A stretch of DNA of 64,000 nt from Knoellia sp. p5-6-4 (lineage in GTDB: Bacteria; Actinomycetota; Actinomycetes; Actinomycetales; Dermatophilaceae): assembly GCF_029222705.1 (NCBI RefSeq), contig NZ_JARGZF010000001.1:1732437-1796436 (forward strand). The letters are read 5' to 3'. Position numbers and translations under genes: made by a program. The notes beneath the pieces were generated by a model. It ran no database searches and was not told the DNA's origin. It was given only the letters and a program-made list of their open reading frames with translations. Shown in pieces: positions 17,611 through 26,424 of the stretch. How positions within the stretch are numbered: position 1 is the stretch's first letter; each line of letters starts with the position of its first letter.

Positions 17611-19912
17611 GCCGCACCACGCCCGCCACCGGCTGGGTCCCCTCGGCAGCGACCTCGTCGCCGCTGATCCGGACCCTGGTCTCGGAGCCGTCGAAACCGG
17701 TCACGGTGACGGCGAGGTCGTCGGGACCGCCGTAGACGTGCAGGGTCCACGGCCGGCCGACCAGGTCGTCGGTGCGCCCGACCGAGTCGTCGACGTCGAC
17801 GCGGGGGATGACGGCCCCGTCGCGGACGAGCACCGGCATCGTGTCCAGGCCGGCGACGGCCTCGCGATAGCCGGGTCCCTCGTACAGGGTGCCGTCGAGG
17901 AGGTCGTGCCACCGGCCCTCGGGCACGTAGAAGCGCCGGCGGACGGGGGCGGTGCCGTCGTCGAAGACGGGCACCACGAGCAGGTCGGAGCCGACGAGGA
18001 ACGCGTCGTCGACCGACTGCGCCACGCGGTCGTCGGGGAACTCCAGGCCCAGCGGCCGCATCACCGGCCAGCCGGCGCCGGCGGACTGGTGCGCCACCTG
18101 CCAGAGGGTCGGCAGCAGCTCGTAGCGCAGGCGGACCCAGCGCCGGGCCGCCGCGAGCGCGTCGTCGCCGAAGGCCCACGGCTCACGGGGGCGCAGCCCG
18201 TGGGCGCGCATCAGCGGGGAGAGGGCGCCCATCTGCGTCCAGCGGACGTAGAGCCCGGGGGTGAGCTCGGGTCCGAAGAAGCCGCCGATGTCGTGGCTCC
18301 AGAAGCCCGGTGCGCTCATGGCATACGACAGGCCGCCGCGGACGGTCGCCTGCATGCCCGCCACGGTCGACTCCGCATCCCCGCCCCACTGGCCGGGGTA
18401 GCGCTGGGAGCCCGCCCAGCCGCTGCGGCCCCACACGAGCGGCGCGCGCCCGGTGTGGCGGCGGATCGCCTCGCTGACCGCGCCGTTGTAGCGCAGGGGG
18501 TAGGTGTTGTGGGCGTGGTTGGCCGGGGTGCCGTCGAAGAGGGCGACGTCATCGGGCAGCGCCTCGCCGAAGTCGGTCTTGAAGACGGCGACGCCGTCGT
18601 CGAGGAAGGCCTCGTGCATCCCCTGCCACCAGGCCACCGCGTCGGGGTTGGTGAAGTCGACCAGCGCCCGCATCCGCCCGTCCGGCGTGGGGGTCTTCTG
18701 GATGCCGACGAGGCTGCCGTCGGTGCGGCGCACCAGGAAGCCCTTCTCCTCGGCCTCGGCGAAGCGCGGGCTGGCGGGGTCGAGGTAGGGCAGCTCCCAC
18801 ACCGACAGCCGAACCCCCTCCGCGGCGAGGGCCTCGACGAACTCGCGGCGGTCGCCGAAACGGGACTCGTTCCAGATGAAGTCGCAGTTGAGCCGGTCCA
18901 CCACGAGCCAGTCGGGGTCGCAGTGCAGCACGTCGACGGGCACGCCCTGCTGGTGCATCGTCCGCGCGACCTCGAGCATCTCCTCACGGGAGTGGTAGCG
19001 GCAGCGCCCCATCCAGTAGCCGAACGCCCACAGGGGCGGCACCTCCGGCCGCCCGGTGAGGGCGGTGTATGCCGTGAGCCGCTCCTTGGGTGCGCCACCG
19101 CCGATGAGGTAGAGGTCGACGGCCTCGTCCGCGACCGTCAGGCCGAGCACCGACGGACGCGTGTGGCCGACGTCGGCCGTGACGACCGCACCGGTGTTGA
19201 GGAACCCGGTGTACCCGGTGGTCGAGTGCCACACCGGGACCGGCTTGTAGGACAGGCCCGTGCCGGTGCCACAGGCGTCCTCGCTGCGCAGGGTGAGGCG
19301 CTGCCCGTTCTTGACCAGGCGGGAGAACTGCTCCCCGAAACCCAGCACGTCCTCGTCAGTGCCGAGCTCGAGGTTCAGCGCGAGGCCGTCAGCGTCGGCG
19401 AGTGCGGTGGGGGCCATCATCAGGCCGGCGACCTGCCGGAGTCGGTGGGCCGAGCGCAGCAGCACCGCGCCGGTCGCGTCGTCCTCGAGCGTCAGCGTGA
19501 AGGGAGCCCGCCCGACACGCAGCCGCAGCGAGCCGCTGCGCACGACGACCTCCTCGACGCCCTCCTCCACGACGGGCGCCGCAGGTGCCGGGGCGGGGTC
19601 GGTGACGATGCCCAGCCAGGTGCCGTCGTCACCGAGCACGCCGTGCCCGGCCGGTGCGAGGGTGACGCGCAGGACGGCCGGTGCGGGTGCGGTGACCCGC
19701 AGCTCGTAGGCGGTCACGTCTGTCGGGGGCAGCTCGAGGTCGGGCAGGTTCGGCATCTCGACCTCGACGCCCTGCTCGAGCAGCGGCTCGCCGGTCAGCC
19801 AGCCCGGCATGACGCCGAGCTGCACCCCGGGCAGCGCGTCGACCGTGAGGACGGCGGCATCGGTCTCGCTGCGCACACTCGTGACGCGGCGCAGCAGGAG
19901 GGTGTCGGACAC
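17603..19912 (-). CDS. GH31 family glycosidase (YicI type)
   Basis: A 769-residue retaining alpha-glycosidase. The nucleophile is D447 in FKTDFGE and the likely acid/base D512 in WGGDAEST, within RSGWAGSQRYPGQWGGD; HDIGGF follows. These motifs resemble alpha-xylosidase YicI more than E. coli sulfoquinovosidase YihQ, whose nucleophile motif is MADFGE. In this operon the substrate could be a sulfoquinovoside or another alpha-glycoside that is imported intact. No signal peptide is present, so it acts in the cytoplasm. GTG 19912 has GAAGGG upstream, 5 bp after the permease stop. Confidence 0.9.
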   Translation of the reverse strand: MSDTLLLRRVTSVRSETDAAVLTVDALPGVQLGVMPGWLTGEPLLEQGVEVEMPNLPDLELPPTDVTAYELRVTAPAPAVLRVTLAPAGHGVLGDDGTWLGIVTDPAPAPAAPVVEEGVEEVVVRSGSLRLRVGRAPFTLTLEDDATGAVLLRSAHRLRQVAGLMMAPTALADADGLALNLELGTDEDVLGFGEQFSRLVKNGQRLTLRSEDACGTGTGLSYKPVPVWHSTTGYTGFLNTGAVVTADVGHTRPSVLGLTVADEAVDLYLIGGGAPKERLTAYTALTGRPEVPPLWAFGYWMGRCRYHSREEMLEVARTMHQQGVPVDVLHCDPDWLVVDRLNCDFIWNESRFGDRREFVEALAAEGVRLSVWELPYLDPASPRFAEAEEKGFLVRRTDGSLVGIQKTPTPDGRMRALVDFTNPDAVAWWQGMHEAFLDDGVAVFKTDFGEALPDDVALFDGTPANHAHNTYPLRYNGAVSEAIRRHTGRAPLVWGRSGWAGSQRYPGQWGGDAESTVAGMQATVRGGLSYAMSAPGFWSHDIGGFFGPELTPGLYVRWTQMGALSPLMRAHGLRPREPWAFGDDALAAARRWVRLRYELLPTLWQVAHQSAGAGWPVMRPLGLEFPDDRVAQSVDDAFLVGSDLLVVPVFDDGTAPVRRRFYVPEGRWHDLLDGTLYEGPGYREAVAGLDTMPVLVRDGAVIPRVDVDDSVGRTDDLVGRPWTLHVYGGPDDLAVTVTGFDGSETRVRISGDEVAAEGTQPVAGVVRHG

Positions 19913-19917
19913 GGCGG

Positions 19918-20733
19918 CTATCCCTTCACCGAGCCGGCCGTGATGCCGGCCACGAAGTAGCGCTGCAGGAACACGTAGGCGAGCACGATCGGCGCCGAGG
20001 CCACGACCACGCCGGTGAACAGCAGCGGGAAGTCGGTCAGGAACTCGCCCTGGAACGACAGCAGCGCCACGGGGAGGGTCTGCTTCGACGGCTCCTGGAT
20101 GAACAGCAGCGGGTACAGCAGGTCGTTCCAGTGCATGACGAACAGGAAGATCGCGGTCGCCGCGAGCGAGGGCACCGACAGCGGCAGCACGATCGAGCGG
20201 TAAGTGCGCCACGGCCCCGACCCGTCGATCGCCGTGGCCTCGAACATCTCCCGCGGCAGGGTCTTGAGGAACCCGGTCATGATGAACACCGCGATCGGCA
20301 GGGTCACGACGATGTTGACGAGCACGAGCCCGACGAGGCTGTTGGTCAGGCCGAGCAGGTCGAAGAGCACGTACTGCGGGATCATGTTCGCCTGGGCCGG
20401 CACCGCCATCCCGAGGATGAGGAAGCCGTAGACCAGGCCCCCCTTCCACCCGGGGATCCGCGCGATGCCGTAGGCGGCCAGGCTGCCGACGAAGAGCGTC
20501 AGCGGCACCGAGCAGGCGGTGACGATGGCGCTGTTGCGGAACGCCACCCCGAGGCCCGCCTCACCGAGGACGGCGCGGTAGTTGGCGGTGTCGAGCGAGG
20601 ACGGCGGGCCGAACGGCGAGGCGAACAGCTCCTGCGTCGTCTTGAAGCTGCCGGCCACCACGACGACCAGCGGGACGAGCACCAGCAGGGCGTAGACGAG
20701 GAGCACGGTGCGGCGTGTGAGGGAGTAGGTCAT
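19918..20733 (-). CDS. sugar ABC transporter permease (MalG type)
   Basis: A 271-residue membrane protein with six predicted helices and the binding-protein-dependent EAA loop (EATAIDGSGPWRTYRSIVLP) near residue 175. It pairs with the MalF-type permease encoded 10 bp upstream. No ATP-binding subunit is encoded in the operon, so a shared MsiK-like ATPase elsewhere is likely, as is usual for actinobacterial sugar importers. Confidence 0.92.
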   Translation of the reverse strand: MTYSLTRRTVLLVYALLVLVPLVVVVAGSFKTTQELFASPFGPPSSLDTANYRAVLGEAGLGVAFRNSAIVTACSVPLTLFVGSLAAYGIARIPGWKGGLVYGFLILGMAVPAQANMIPQYVLFDLLGLTNSLVGLVLVNIVVTLPIAVFIMTGFLKTLPREMFEATAIDGSGPWRTYRSIVLPLSVPSLAATAIFLFVMHWNDLLYPLLFIQEPSKQTLPVALLSFQGEFLTDFPLLFTGVVVASAPIVLAYVFLQRYFVAGITAGSVKG

Positions 20734-20743
20734 GGCGGTCCTC

Positions 20744-21721
20744 CTAGGCCGCGCCCTGCGACAGGCGCACTGCCCGTCGCTGGAGCCAGGTGACGAGGGC
20801 GATCACGAGCATGAAGACGATCGACTCCGCCGCTGCGTAGCCGAACTCCGAGTTGGCGAAGCCGGCGTAGATGCGGGTGGAGAGGATGTCGAGGGAGGGC
20901 TTGGGCGGGTTGCCGCCGAGCCCGAGGATGAGGTCGAAGGCCTTGAAGCTCTGCACCGTCGTGTAGGCGATGACGATCGCGGTCGCCGGAGCGACCATCG
21001 GCCAGGTGACGTGCCGGAAGAGCTGCCACCGGGACGCGCCGTCGACCTCGGCCGACTCGTAGAGCTCGGCGGGGATCTGCTGGAGGCCGGCGACGTAGAT
21101 GACCATCATCTGACCGACGTGGAACCACACCTGCGTGGCTGCGACGAAGTAGATGGCCTTGCTGTCGTCGCCGAGGTAGGAGCTCTTGAGGCCATCGAGG
21201 CCGACCGCGCCCAGCACGCCGTTGGCCAGGCCGTAGTTCGGGTCGTAGACGAACTTCCAGATGAAGGCCACCGACACCGAGCTGAGGATCGTGGGGAAGA
21301 AGTAGACCGAGCGGAGGAAGACCGACGACCTGGTGTTCTTCACGAGGAAGACGGCCAGCATCAGCGACAGCAGGGTCTGGAAGACCACCACCACGAGCAT
21401 GAACTTGATGTTGTTGAACAGGGCGTTGTGGAAGAGGCTGTCGGCGGTGGCGATGGTGGTGAAGTTCGAGACCCCGACGTCGTTGTAGTCCGCGCTGAAG
21501 CCGTCCCAGTCCGTGACGGCGTAGCGCACCGCCTCGATGGTGGGGATCGCGAAGAACACGACGTAGAGCGCCAGCGCCGGCAGGGGGAAGAGGAACAGCG
21601 CCGGGTGGGGACGGTCCACCCGGGACGGGCGACGAGGCCCGAACCCGATGCGGGTCCGCGGCGGCCGGGCCGACGTGGCGGACTGGTCCGGCGTACGGCT
21701 CCGCTGCGACGTGAGGGTCAT
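20744..21721 (-). CDS. sugar ABC transporter permease (MalF type)
   Basis: A 325-residue permease with a 40-residue charged N-terminal extension, six helices and the EAA loop ESAEVDGASRWQLFRHVTWP. Its start overlaps the solute-binding protein stop by 4 bp (ATGA), showing translational coupling. With the MalG-type partner it forms the channel for the sugar bound by the lipoprotein. Confidence 0.92.
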   Translation of the reverse strand: MTLTSQRSRTPDQSATSARPPRTRIGFGPRRPSRVDRPHPALFLFPLPALALYVVFFAIPTIEAVRYAVTDWDGFSADYNDVGVSNFTTIATADSLFHNALFNNIKFMLVVVVFQTLLSLMLAVFLVKNTRSSVFLRSVYFFPTILSSVSVAFIWKFVYDPNYGLANGVLGAVGLDGLKSSYLGDDSKAIYFVAATQVWFHVGQMMVIYVAGLQQIPAELYESAEVDGASRWQLFRHVTWPMVAPATAIVIAYTTVQSFKAFDLILGLGGNPPKPSLDILSTRIYAGFANSEFGYAAAESIVFMLVIALVTWLQRRAVRLSQGAA

Positions 21722-23049
21722 GACCGCCTCCGCTGGTCGACGACCCGCTGCGCGGCCTCCGCTGCCTGCTCCGGGTCCTTGCCGCCGAGCACCTCGGTGC
21801 AGGCGTTCTCGACGGCCGCGCGCAGGTCGAGGTCGTTGAACTGGAACCGCGGCGCGAGCAGGGTGTTCCTGGTCAGCCAGGGCTCGGTGGCCTTGAGGTC
21901 CGGGCTGGTGTACTCCACTCCCGTGAGGGTGAGGTGCTGGCCGGTGCCGTTGGCGTAGTCCGACGCGACCTCGGGCCTCGAGAGGTACTCCACGAACTTC
22001 AGGGCCGCCTCCTGCTTCTTCGAGGCGGCGTTGACGCCGAGGATGAACGTCGCGTTGTGGATGCCGACGTACTTCACCTTGTCCTTCGACACGGTGATGG
22101 GTGCGATGAGGTCGATGGGGAACTTCGCCCCCAGCTTGCGCACCGGAGCCATGTGGAACGAGCCGGTGGCGAGCATGGCCGCCTTGCCGGTGGCGAACAT
22201 CTGCTGCAGCGGTTCCGAGGTGGTGCCGGTGGCCTTCGGCTCGACGAAGGGCCGCAGCTGGGCGTACTGCTTCAAGGTGGTGATGAACCAGTCGTCGGTG
22301 ACCTTGGCCTTGCCCGCCTCGATGTCGGCGCAGCTGGTGTCGTTCGGCTGGTTGTTCATGACCATCGAGTTGAAGAGCTGGCCGGCGTTGGCGGGCTCGC
22401 CGCCCGGCCAGGCCAGTGGGACGACACCTCGGCCCTTGAGCTGCTCGCAGAGGGCGAGGAAGCCGTCCCAGTCCTGCGGGATCTCACTGGCGCCGGCCCT
22501 CTCGAAGAGGTCGACGTTGAAGATCGGCATGTTGAACACGAGCTGGTAGGGCAGGCCGAGCTGGCGTCCGTTGGCGTCCTTGCCGCCCCGCGCCATCTTG
22601 GGCAGGTAGCCGTCGGCGAAGGTCTGGGCGCTCAGGTCGAGGAAGAGACCTGCCTTGGCCATGTCGACGAACTGCGCCCCGCGGAAGGCCGTGAAGGCGT
22701 CACCGATCGCGCCGCCCTTGATCTTCTGCAGCGCGGTGCTCTGGTAGTCGTTCGAGGGCGAGATGTCCTGGCGGACGGTCGTGCCGGGGTTGGCCTTCGA
22801 GAAGCCGGCGATGATCTTGTCGAAGACGGCCTTGTCCTCGGCCCGCCAGTGCGCGAACGACAGGTCGCCGGAGACCTTCGCGGTGCCGATGGGTGCCGGC
22901 GCCGTGGCCTGGCTGGCCGGCCCACGCGACCCGCCCCTCACCGTGCCGGGACCGGCGCAGGCGGCCGCCGCTGCTCCCGCGCTCAGGATGGCGGCCCCGC
23001 GCAGGATCTGCCGCCGACCGAAGACTGCTCTGCTCTGCTCTGGTGTCAT
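21718..23049 (-). CDS. extracellular sugar-binding lipoprotein
   Basis: A 443-residue solute-binding protein of the carbohydrate family 1 type. The N-terminus has a twin-arginine (GRRQILRGAA) and a lipobox ending AAAAC, with C31 the lipidated Cys, so Tat export followed by lipidation is likely. The mature part begins DLSFAHWRAEDKAVFDKII. It is the substrate-capturing subunit of the operon's importer; the ligand is predicted to be sulfoquinovose or a sulfoquinovoside from context only. Confidence 0.92.
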   Translation of the reverse strand: MTPEQSRAVFGRRQILRGAAILSAGAAAAACAGPGTVRGGSRGPASQATAPAPIGTAKVSGDLSFAHWRAEDKAVFDKIIAGFSKANPGTTVRQDISPSNDYQSTALQKIKGGAIGDAFTAFRGAQFVDMAKAGLFLDLSAQTFADGYLPKMARGGKDANGRQLGLPYQLVFNMPIFNVDLFERAGASEIPQDWDGFLALCEQLKGRGVVPLAWPGGEPANAGQLFNSMVMNNQPNDTSCADIEAGKAKVTDDWFITTLKQYAQLRPFVEPKATGTTSEPLQQMFATGKAAMLATGSFHMAPVRKLGAKFPIDLIAPITVSKDKVKYVGIHNATFILGVNAASKKQEAALKFVEYLSRPEVASDYANGTGQHLTLTGVEYTSPDLKATEPWLTRNTLLAPRFQFNDLDLRAAVENACTEVLGGKDPEQAAEAAQRVVDQRRRS

Positions 23050-23091
23050 GATGCGCTCCTTTGCGTCACGAACCTGCCGGGAGGGGGCAGG

Positions 23092-24507
23092 TCACCACTC
23101 GACGACGGGTATGCCGAGCTGGTCGGCGGCGGTGCGAAGTGCCGGCCGGACGTCCGTCCAGGCGAGGACGGTGTGGTGGGGGAAGCCGCCGGTGACCAGC
23201 CCCTGCACGAACGCCGCGGCGTCGGTGTCGAGGCGGACGGCGGCGGTGTTGCCCTGGAACCGGTTGGGCTCCGGGACGGACTCGCCCGAGGCGATGAGCA
23301 GCCGCAGGCCGCCCGTGCCGGGCTCCTCGGTGAGCCTGGCCATCACGACCGGTCCGGTCTTGAGGGGAAAGTTGCCCGCGACGCCGATCTTGCGGTTGCA
23401 GTGCACGGACTGGGTCGCCTCGGCGGGGTCGGCCGCGAGAGCGGTGGCCGCGGCGCCGCAGTGCCACAGGCGCACGAGGTTGGCCTCGCTGTCGAGGTCC
23501 ACGGTGTCCACGAGGTAGGTCGTCCCGGCACCGAGGGCTTCGAGGAGCATCATCGTGACGGCGCCGTAGACGTCTCGTTCACACGCGGTCGGCGTGCCGG
23601 CGTCGGCCAGCCGCGAGAGCGAGGAGCAGGGGCACACTCCGAGCGAGGTGGGGAACTCGGGCCAGCAGCGGATCGCCATGCCGGACAGGTCTGCGTCGTC
23701 GCGCCAGGAGCGCATCGCGGAGGTCACGGAGGCCGAAAGCTCGACGTGCTCGTCGTCGACGTCGGCCAGGCTCGGCTGCGCGGCCAGGGCCGACGCGCGC
23801 TCGGAGTCGCGCGCGGCTTCGGGCACGGAGGCGACCTTGCCGAACATGTCGTCGACCGAGATCTGCTCGACCTCGATGCCGAGGAGCTTCTCGAGCAGGG
23901 CGCCGTCGTAGTGGCTGGGGGTGAAACCGGGGGGTGCCTCGCCGACGAGGCCGAGGCGGCGCCCCTGGAGCGTGGCCAGGGCGGCCCGCACGGGCTCGAG
24001 CTCGCCGCGGTCGCGCTGCTCGGCAGGCAGGGCTGGGACCACGGGGAGGTCGCCTGCCAGGGCCCGAGCAAGGGCCTCGCGGACCGCCGGCTCGCTGGGG
24101 TCGCCGTGGAGGAGCCTGGGCGTGCGACCCGCGTGCACCACCAGCGCGTGGCCGAAGAGGTTGGCCCCGCACATGCTGTTCAGCCAGAGCCGGTCGCCGA
24201 CGGGGCCCGGCTCGCGGAAGGACCACAGCAGCACGGGCTGGTCGAGCTCGCTGTAGAGGCGCAGCGCCGGGCTCGCGTCGGAGAAGGAGGCGCACACGTT
24301 GACCACCAGGTCGGCGTCGGCCAACGGCAGCTCAGCCGCCGCCTCCAGGTCCTCCGGCGTCATGACGAGGTCGGCGGGTCCGGTCACCTCGGCGCCGAGC
24401 TCCTCGAGGAGCAGCCGCGCCTCGGCGGCCCGCTCACGGGCGACATCGACGGCGAAGGTCGGCCGGGCGGTGGGGACGAGCACCACCTTGGGGCGACGGG
24501 TGCTCAT
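23092..24507 (-). CDS. L-fucose/L-arabinose isomerase family protein (candidate sulfoquinovose isomerase)
   Basis: A 471-residue aldose-ketose isomerase of the FucI superfamily. Candidate metal ligands are E310 (CERDVYG), D334 (YLVDTVD) and H444 or H445 (GGFPHHTVL); the 24-residue spacing of the first two matches FucI. FucI-family isomerases convert sulfoquinovose to sulfofructose in sulfo-transaldolase clusters. Next to YihT- and YihV-like enzymes this is the best assignment. It starts at ATG 24507 with a 4-bp overlap with the aldolase stop. Confidence 0.82.
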   Translation of the reverse strand: MSTRRPKVVLVPTARPTFAVDVARERAAEARLLLEELGAEVTGPADLVMTPEDLEAAAELPLADADLVVNVCASFSDASPALRLYSELDQPVLLWSFREPGPVGDRLWLNSMCGANLFGHALVVHAGRTPRLLHGDPSEPAVREALARALAGDLPVVPALPAEQRDRGELEPVRAALATLQGRRLGLVGEAPPGFTPSHYDGALLEKLLGIEVEQISVDDMFGKVASVPEAARDSERASALAAQPSLADVDDEHVELSASVTSAMRSWRDDADLSGMAIRCWPEFPTSLGVCPCSSLSRLADAGTPTACERDVYGAVTMMLLEALGAGTTYLVDTVDLDSEANLVRLWHCGAAATALAADPAEATQSVHCNRKIGVAGNFPLKTGPVVMARLTEEPGTGGLRLLIASGESVPEPNRFQGNTAAVRLDTDAAAFVQGLVTGGFPHHTVLAWTDVRPALRTAADQLGIPVVEW

Positions 24508-25394
24508 CGGGCCACCCCCGCGTCGACGAGCTCGGCCAGACGCTGGAGCCGGGGGACGGAGACCTCGCGGAGGTCCCTCTCCACGTCGTCGCTGCCGATG
24601 ACCGAGGCCCACACGGCCCGGCCGGCGAGGAAGCCCGAGGCGCCCTCGGCGCAGGCGAGCTCCACGGCGCGGGGGAAGAGCTCGGCAGGCACGCCGGAGG
24701 AGAGCACGACCCACGGCGAGGACACGGCCTCGGTGATCTGGGCGCAGCGGCGGCGGATCTCCGCCTCCTCGCCCTGCCCCTTCAGCGGCACCTCCGCCTT
24801 GTACAGGTCGGCGCCGAGGTCGCCGAGCTCGCGGGCCGCCTCGATGACGCAGGCGTCCCAGTCCCAGTCCCGGCCGTCACGCGGCGCCTTGGCGACCGGC
24901 TCGATGATGCTGACCAGGCCGGCATCGTGGCAGCGCGCCACGAACCGGCGCACCATGTCCACCCGCACGGCCGGGTCGTCGTCGGGACGGTGGATGACGA
25001 GCAGCTTCATCGCGACGGCTCCCTGGCCGCGCACCTGCGCGGGGTCGACCGCCTCGTCGATGACGACGTCGGTCACGAACTCGCCGTTGCCGGCGATGAA
25101 GTGGTCGGCGGCGGCGATGAGCCCACAGGAGGGGTCGACCGCGGCGGCCTCGACCACGGCATCGAAGGCGAACTGCTTGTCCACGAGGACGGCAGACGCG
25201 TAGGGGCTGAGGATGCGGGTGGCGGCCACCTTGAAGTGGCGCAGCTGCTCGTCGGTCACCGGGGTGTCCTGGTGCTCGGCGAACATGGCCCGCATGGCCT
25301 CGCGCTGGTCGACGGCGAGCATGGCGAAGCCGCCGCTCGGTCTTGCCAGTTGCGCCAGTCCGGTGGTGGCGGGGGCAGGGGTGCTGCTGGTCAC
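24504..25394 (-). CDS. class I aldolase, YihT/LacD family (candidate sulfofructose-1-phosphate aldolase)
   Basis: A 296-residue TIM-barrel class I aldolase. The opening PSGGFAMLAVDQREAM and the closing GASGFLAGRAVWASV, together with VLVDKQF and GLVSIIEPV, resemble E. coli YihT very closely as I recall that sequence. The Schiff-base Lys is K199 in LYKAEVP. YihT splits 6-deoxy-6-sulfofructose-1-phosphate into DHAP and sulfolactaldehyde. The GTG start at 25394 has AAGGAG upstream. This gene is the strongest single argument for sulfoglycolysis here. Confidence 0.88.
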   Translation of the reverse strand: MTSSTPAPATTGLAQLARPSGGFAMLAVDQREAMRAMFAEHQDTPVTDEQLRHFKVAATRILSPYASAVLVDKQFAFDAVVEAAAVDPSCGLIAAADHFIAGNGEFVTDVVIDEAVDPAQVRGQGAVAMKLLVIHRPDDDPAVRVDMVRRFVARCHDAGLVSIIEPVAKAPRDGRDWDWDACVIEAARELGDLGADLYKAEVPLKGQGEEAEIRRRCAQITEAVSSPWVVLSSGVPAELFPRAVELACAEGASGFLAGRAVWASVIGSDDVERDLREVSVPRLQRLAELVDAGVAR

Positions 25395-25422
25395 GGTGGT
25401 CTCCTTGGCTTGGCTGGAGTCG

Positions 25423-26325
25423 TCAGGTCAGGGGCGCCGGCGTGCCCATGAGGGCCTCGACGCGTTCGTGGCTGGGGATGGCCGACCGGCCGTCGAGCCC
25501 CTGGCAGGACAGGGCGGCGGTCGTGTTGGCGTAGTGGAGAGCGGCCTCGAGGCCGAGTCCGCGGACGTGGGCGGCGAGCAGTGCGCCGTGGAAGACGTCT
25601 CCGGCGCCCAGCGTGCTCACGACGTCGACGGCGACCGCTGGCGCGTGGGCCCGCTCACCGGAGGCGTCGGCGCCGTAGGAGCCGCGGCTGCCGTCGGTGG
25701 CCACGACCCGCTGGGCCCCCCCGTCCAGCGCCGCCGAGAGCAGCGCCGCGGGCTCCAGCGGCCCGTGGACCGTGCGGAGCGCCTCGAGGGACGGCGCGAA
25801 GAGGTCGACGCCGGCGGGGGTGAACCCCGCGACGGGGTAGCCCAGGTCGACCGAGAGACGGGGGCCGGAGCCGGCGGGCACGGCGGCACGCACCGGACCC
25901 CAGCCGACGTGGTCGGTGTGGACCCAGTCGGCGCCGTCCACAGCGGCCGCCACGACGACCGGGTCGAGCGCCGGGCCGGGACGGGCGCAGATGGCCCGGG
26001 TGCCGCGACCGTGGTCGACGACGATGACGCTGGCGCCCGAGCGGGTGCCCCGCGCCACCGTGATGCCGGAGACGTCGACCCCCTCCTCCTCGAGCCCCTC
26101 GACGATCCGCCGGCCGTCGGTGTCGTCGCCCACGGTGCCGACGAAGGCGGCCGGCACGCCGAGTCGGGCTGCGGCGACCGCGGCCGTCGCGGCGGGCCCG
26201 CCACCGGCAAACACCAGCTCGTCGGCGACGACGCGCTCGTCGGGGTGGGGGAAGGACGGCACGAGGGCGATGGAGTCGACGGTCGCCGCTCCGACGAAGA
26301 GCACCTTCGGCTGGCCGTGGCCCAT
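25423..26325 (-). CDS. PfkB family kinase, YihV-like (candidate sulfofructose kinase)
   Basis: A 300-residue ribokinase-family kinase. AGGGPAATAAVAAARLG at about residue 35 and TLGAGDVFHGALLAA, with catalytic Asp, near residue 250 match YihV closely. It would phosphorylate sulfofructose at C1 before aldol cleavage. ATG 26325 is chosen because GAAGGAG lies at normal spacing; an in-frame ATG 6 nt further upstream sits against the Shine-Dalgarno. It is the first gene of the ten-gene operon. Confidence 0.88.
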   Translation of the reverse strand: MGHGQPKVLFVGAATVDSIALVPSFPHPDERVVADELVFAGGGPAATAAVAAARLGVPAAFVGTVGDDTDGRRIVEGLEEEGVDVSGITVARGTRSGASVIVVDHGRGTRAICARPGPALDPVVVAAAVDGADWVHTDHVGWGPVRAAVPAGSGPRLSVDLGYPVAGFTPAGVDLFAPSLEALRTVHGPLEPAALLSAALDGGAQRVVATDGSRGSYGADASGERAHAPAVAVDVVSTLGAGDVFHGALLAAHVRGLGLEAALHYANTTAALSCQGLDGRSAIPSHERVEALMGTPAPLT

Positions 26326-26351
26326 TGACATCTCCTTCGACGTCCCGCTGC

Positions 26352-26393
26352 GTGGTTGCGACCACACTAACGACGAATGTTGGAAAGTCAACA
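26352..26393 (-). promoter_or_regulatory. operon promoter with two inverted-repeat operators
   Basis: Reading the minus strand, TTGACT (26391-26386), a 16-bp spacer and TAGTGT (26369-26364) form a sigma70-like promoter for the kinase operon. Palindrome TGTTG-N6-CAACA (26378-26393) covers the -35 and GTGGT-N4-ACCAC (26352-26365) touches the -10, fitting repression by the divergent DeoR-type regulator. Confidence 0.55.
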
Positions 26394-26424
26394 CTTGATG
26401 TGAACTATCCTTCGAGGAGGCAGG

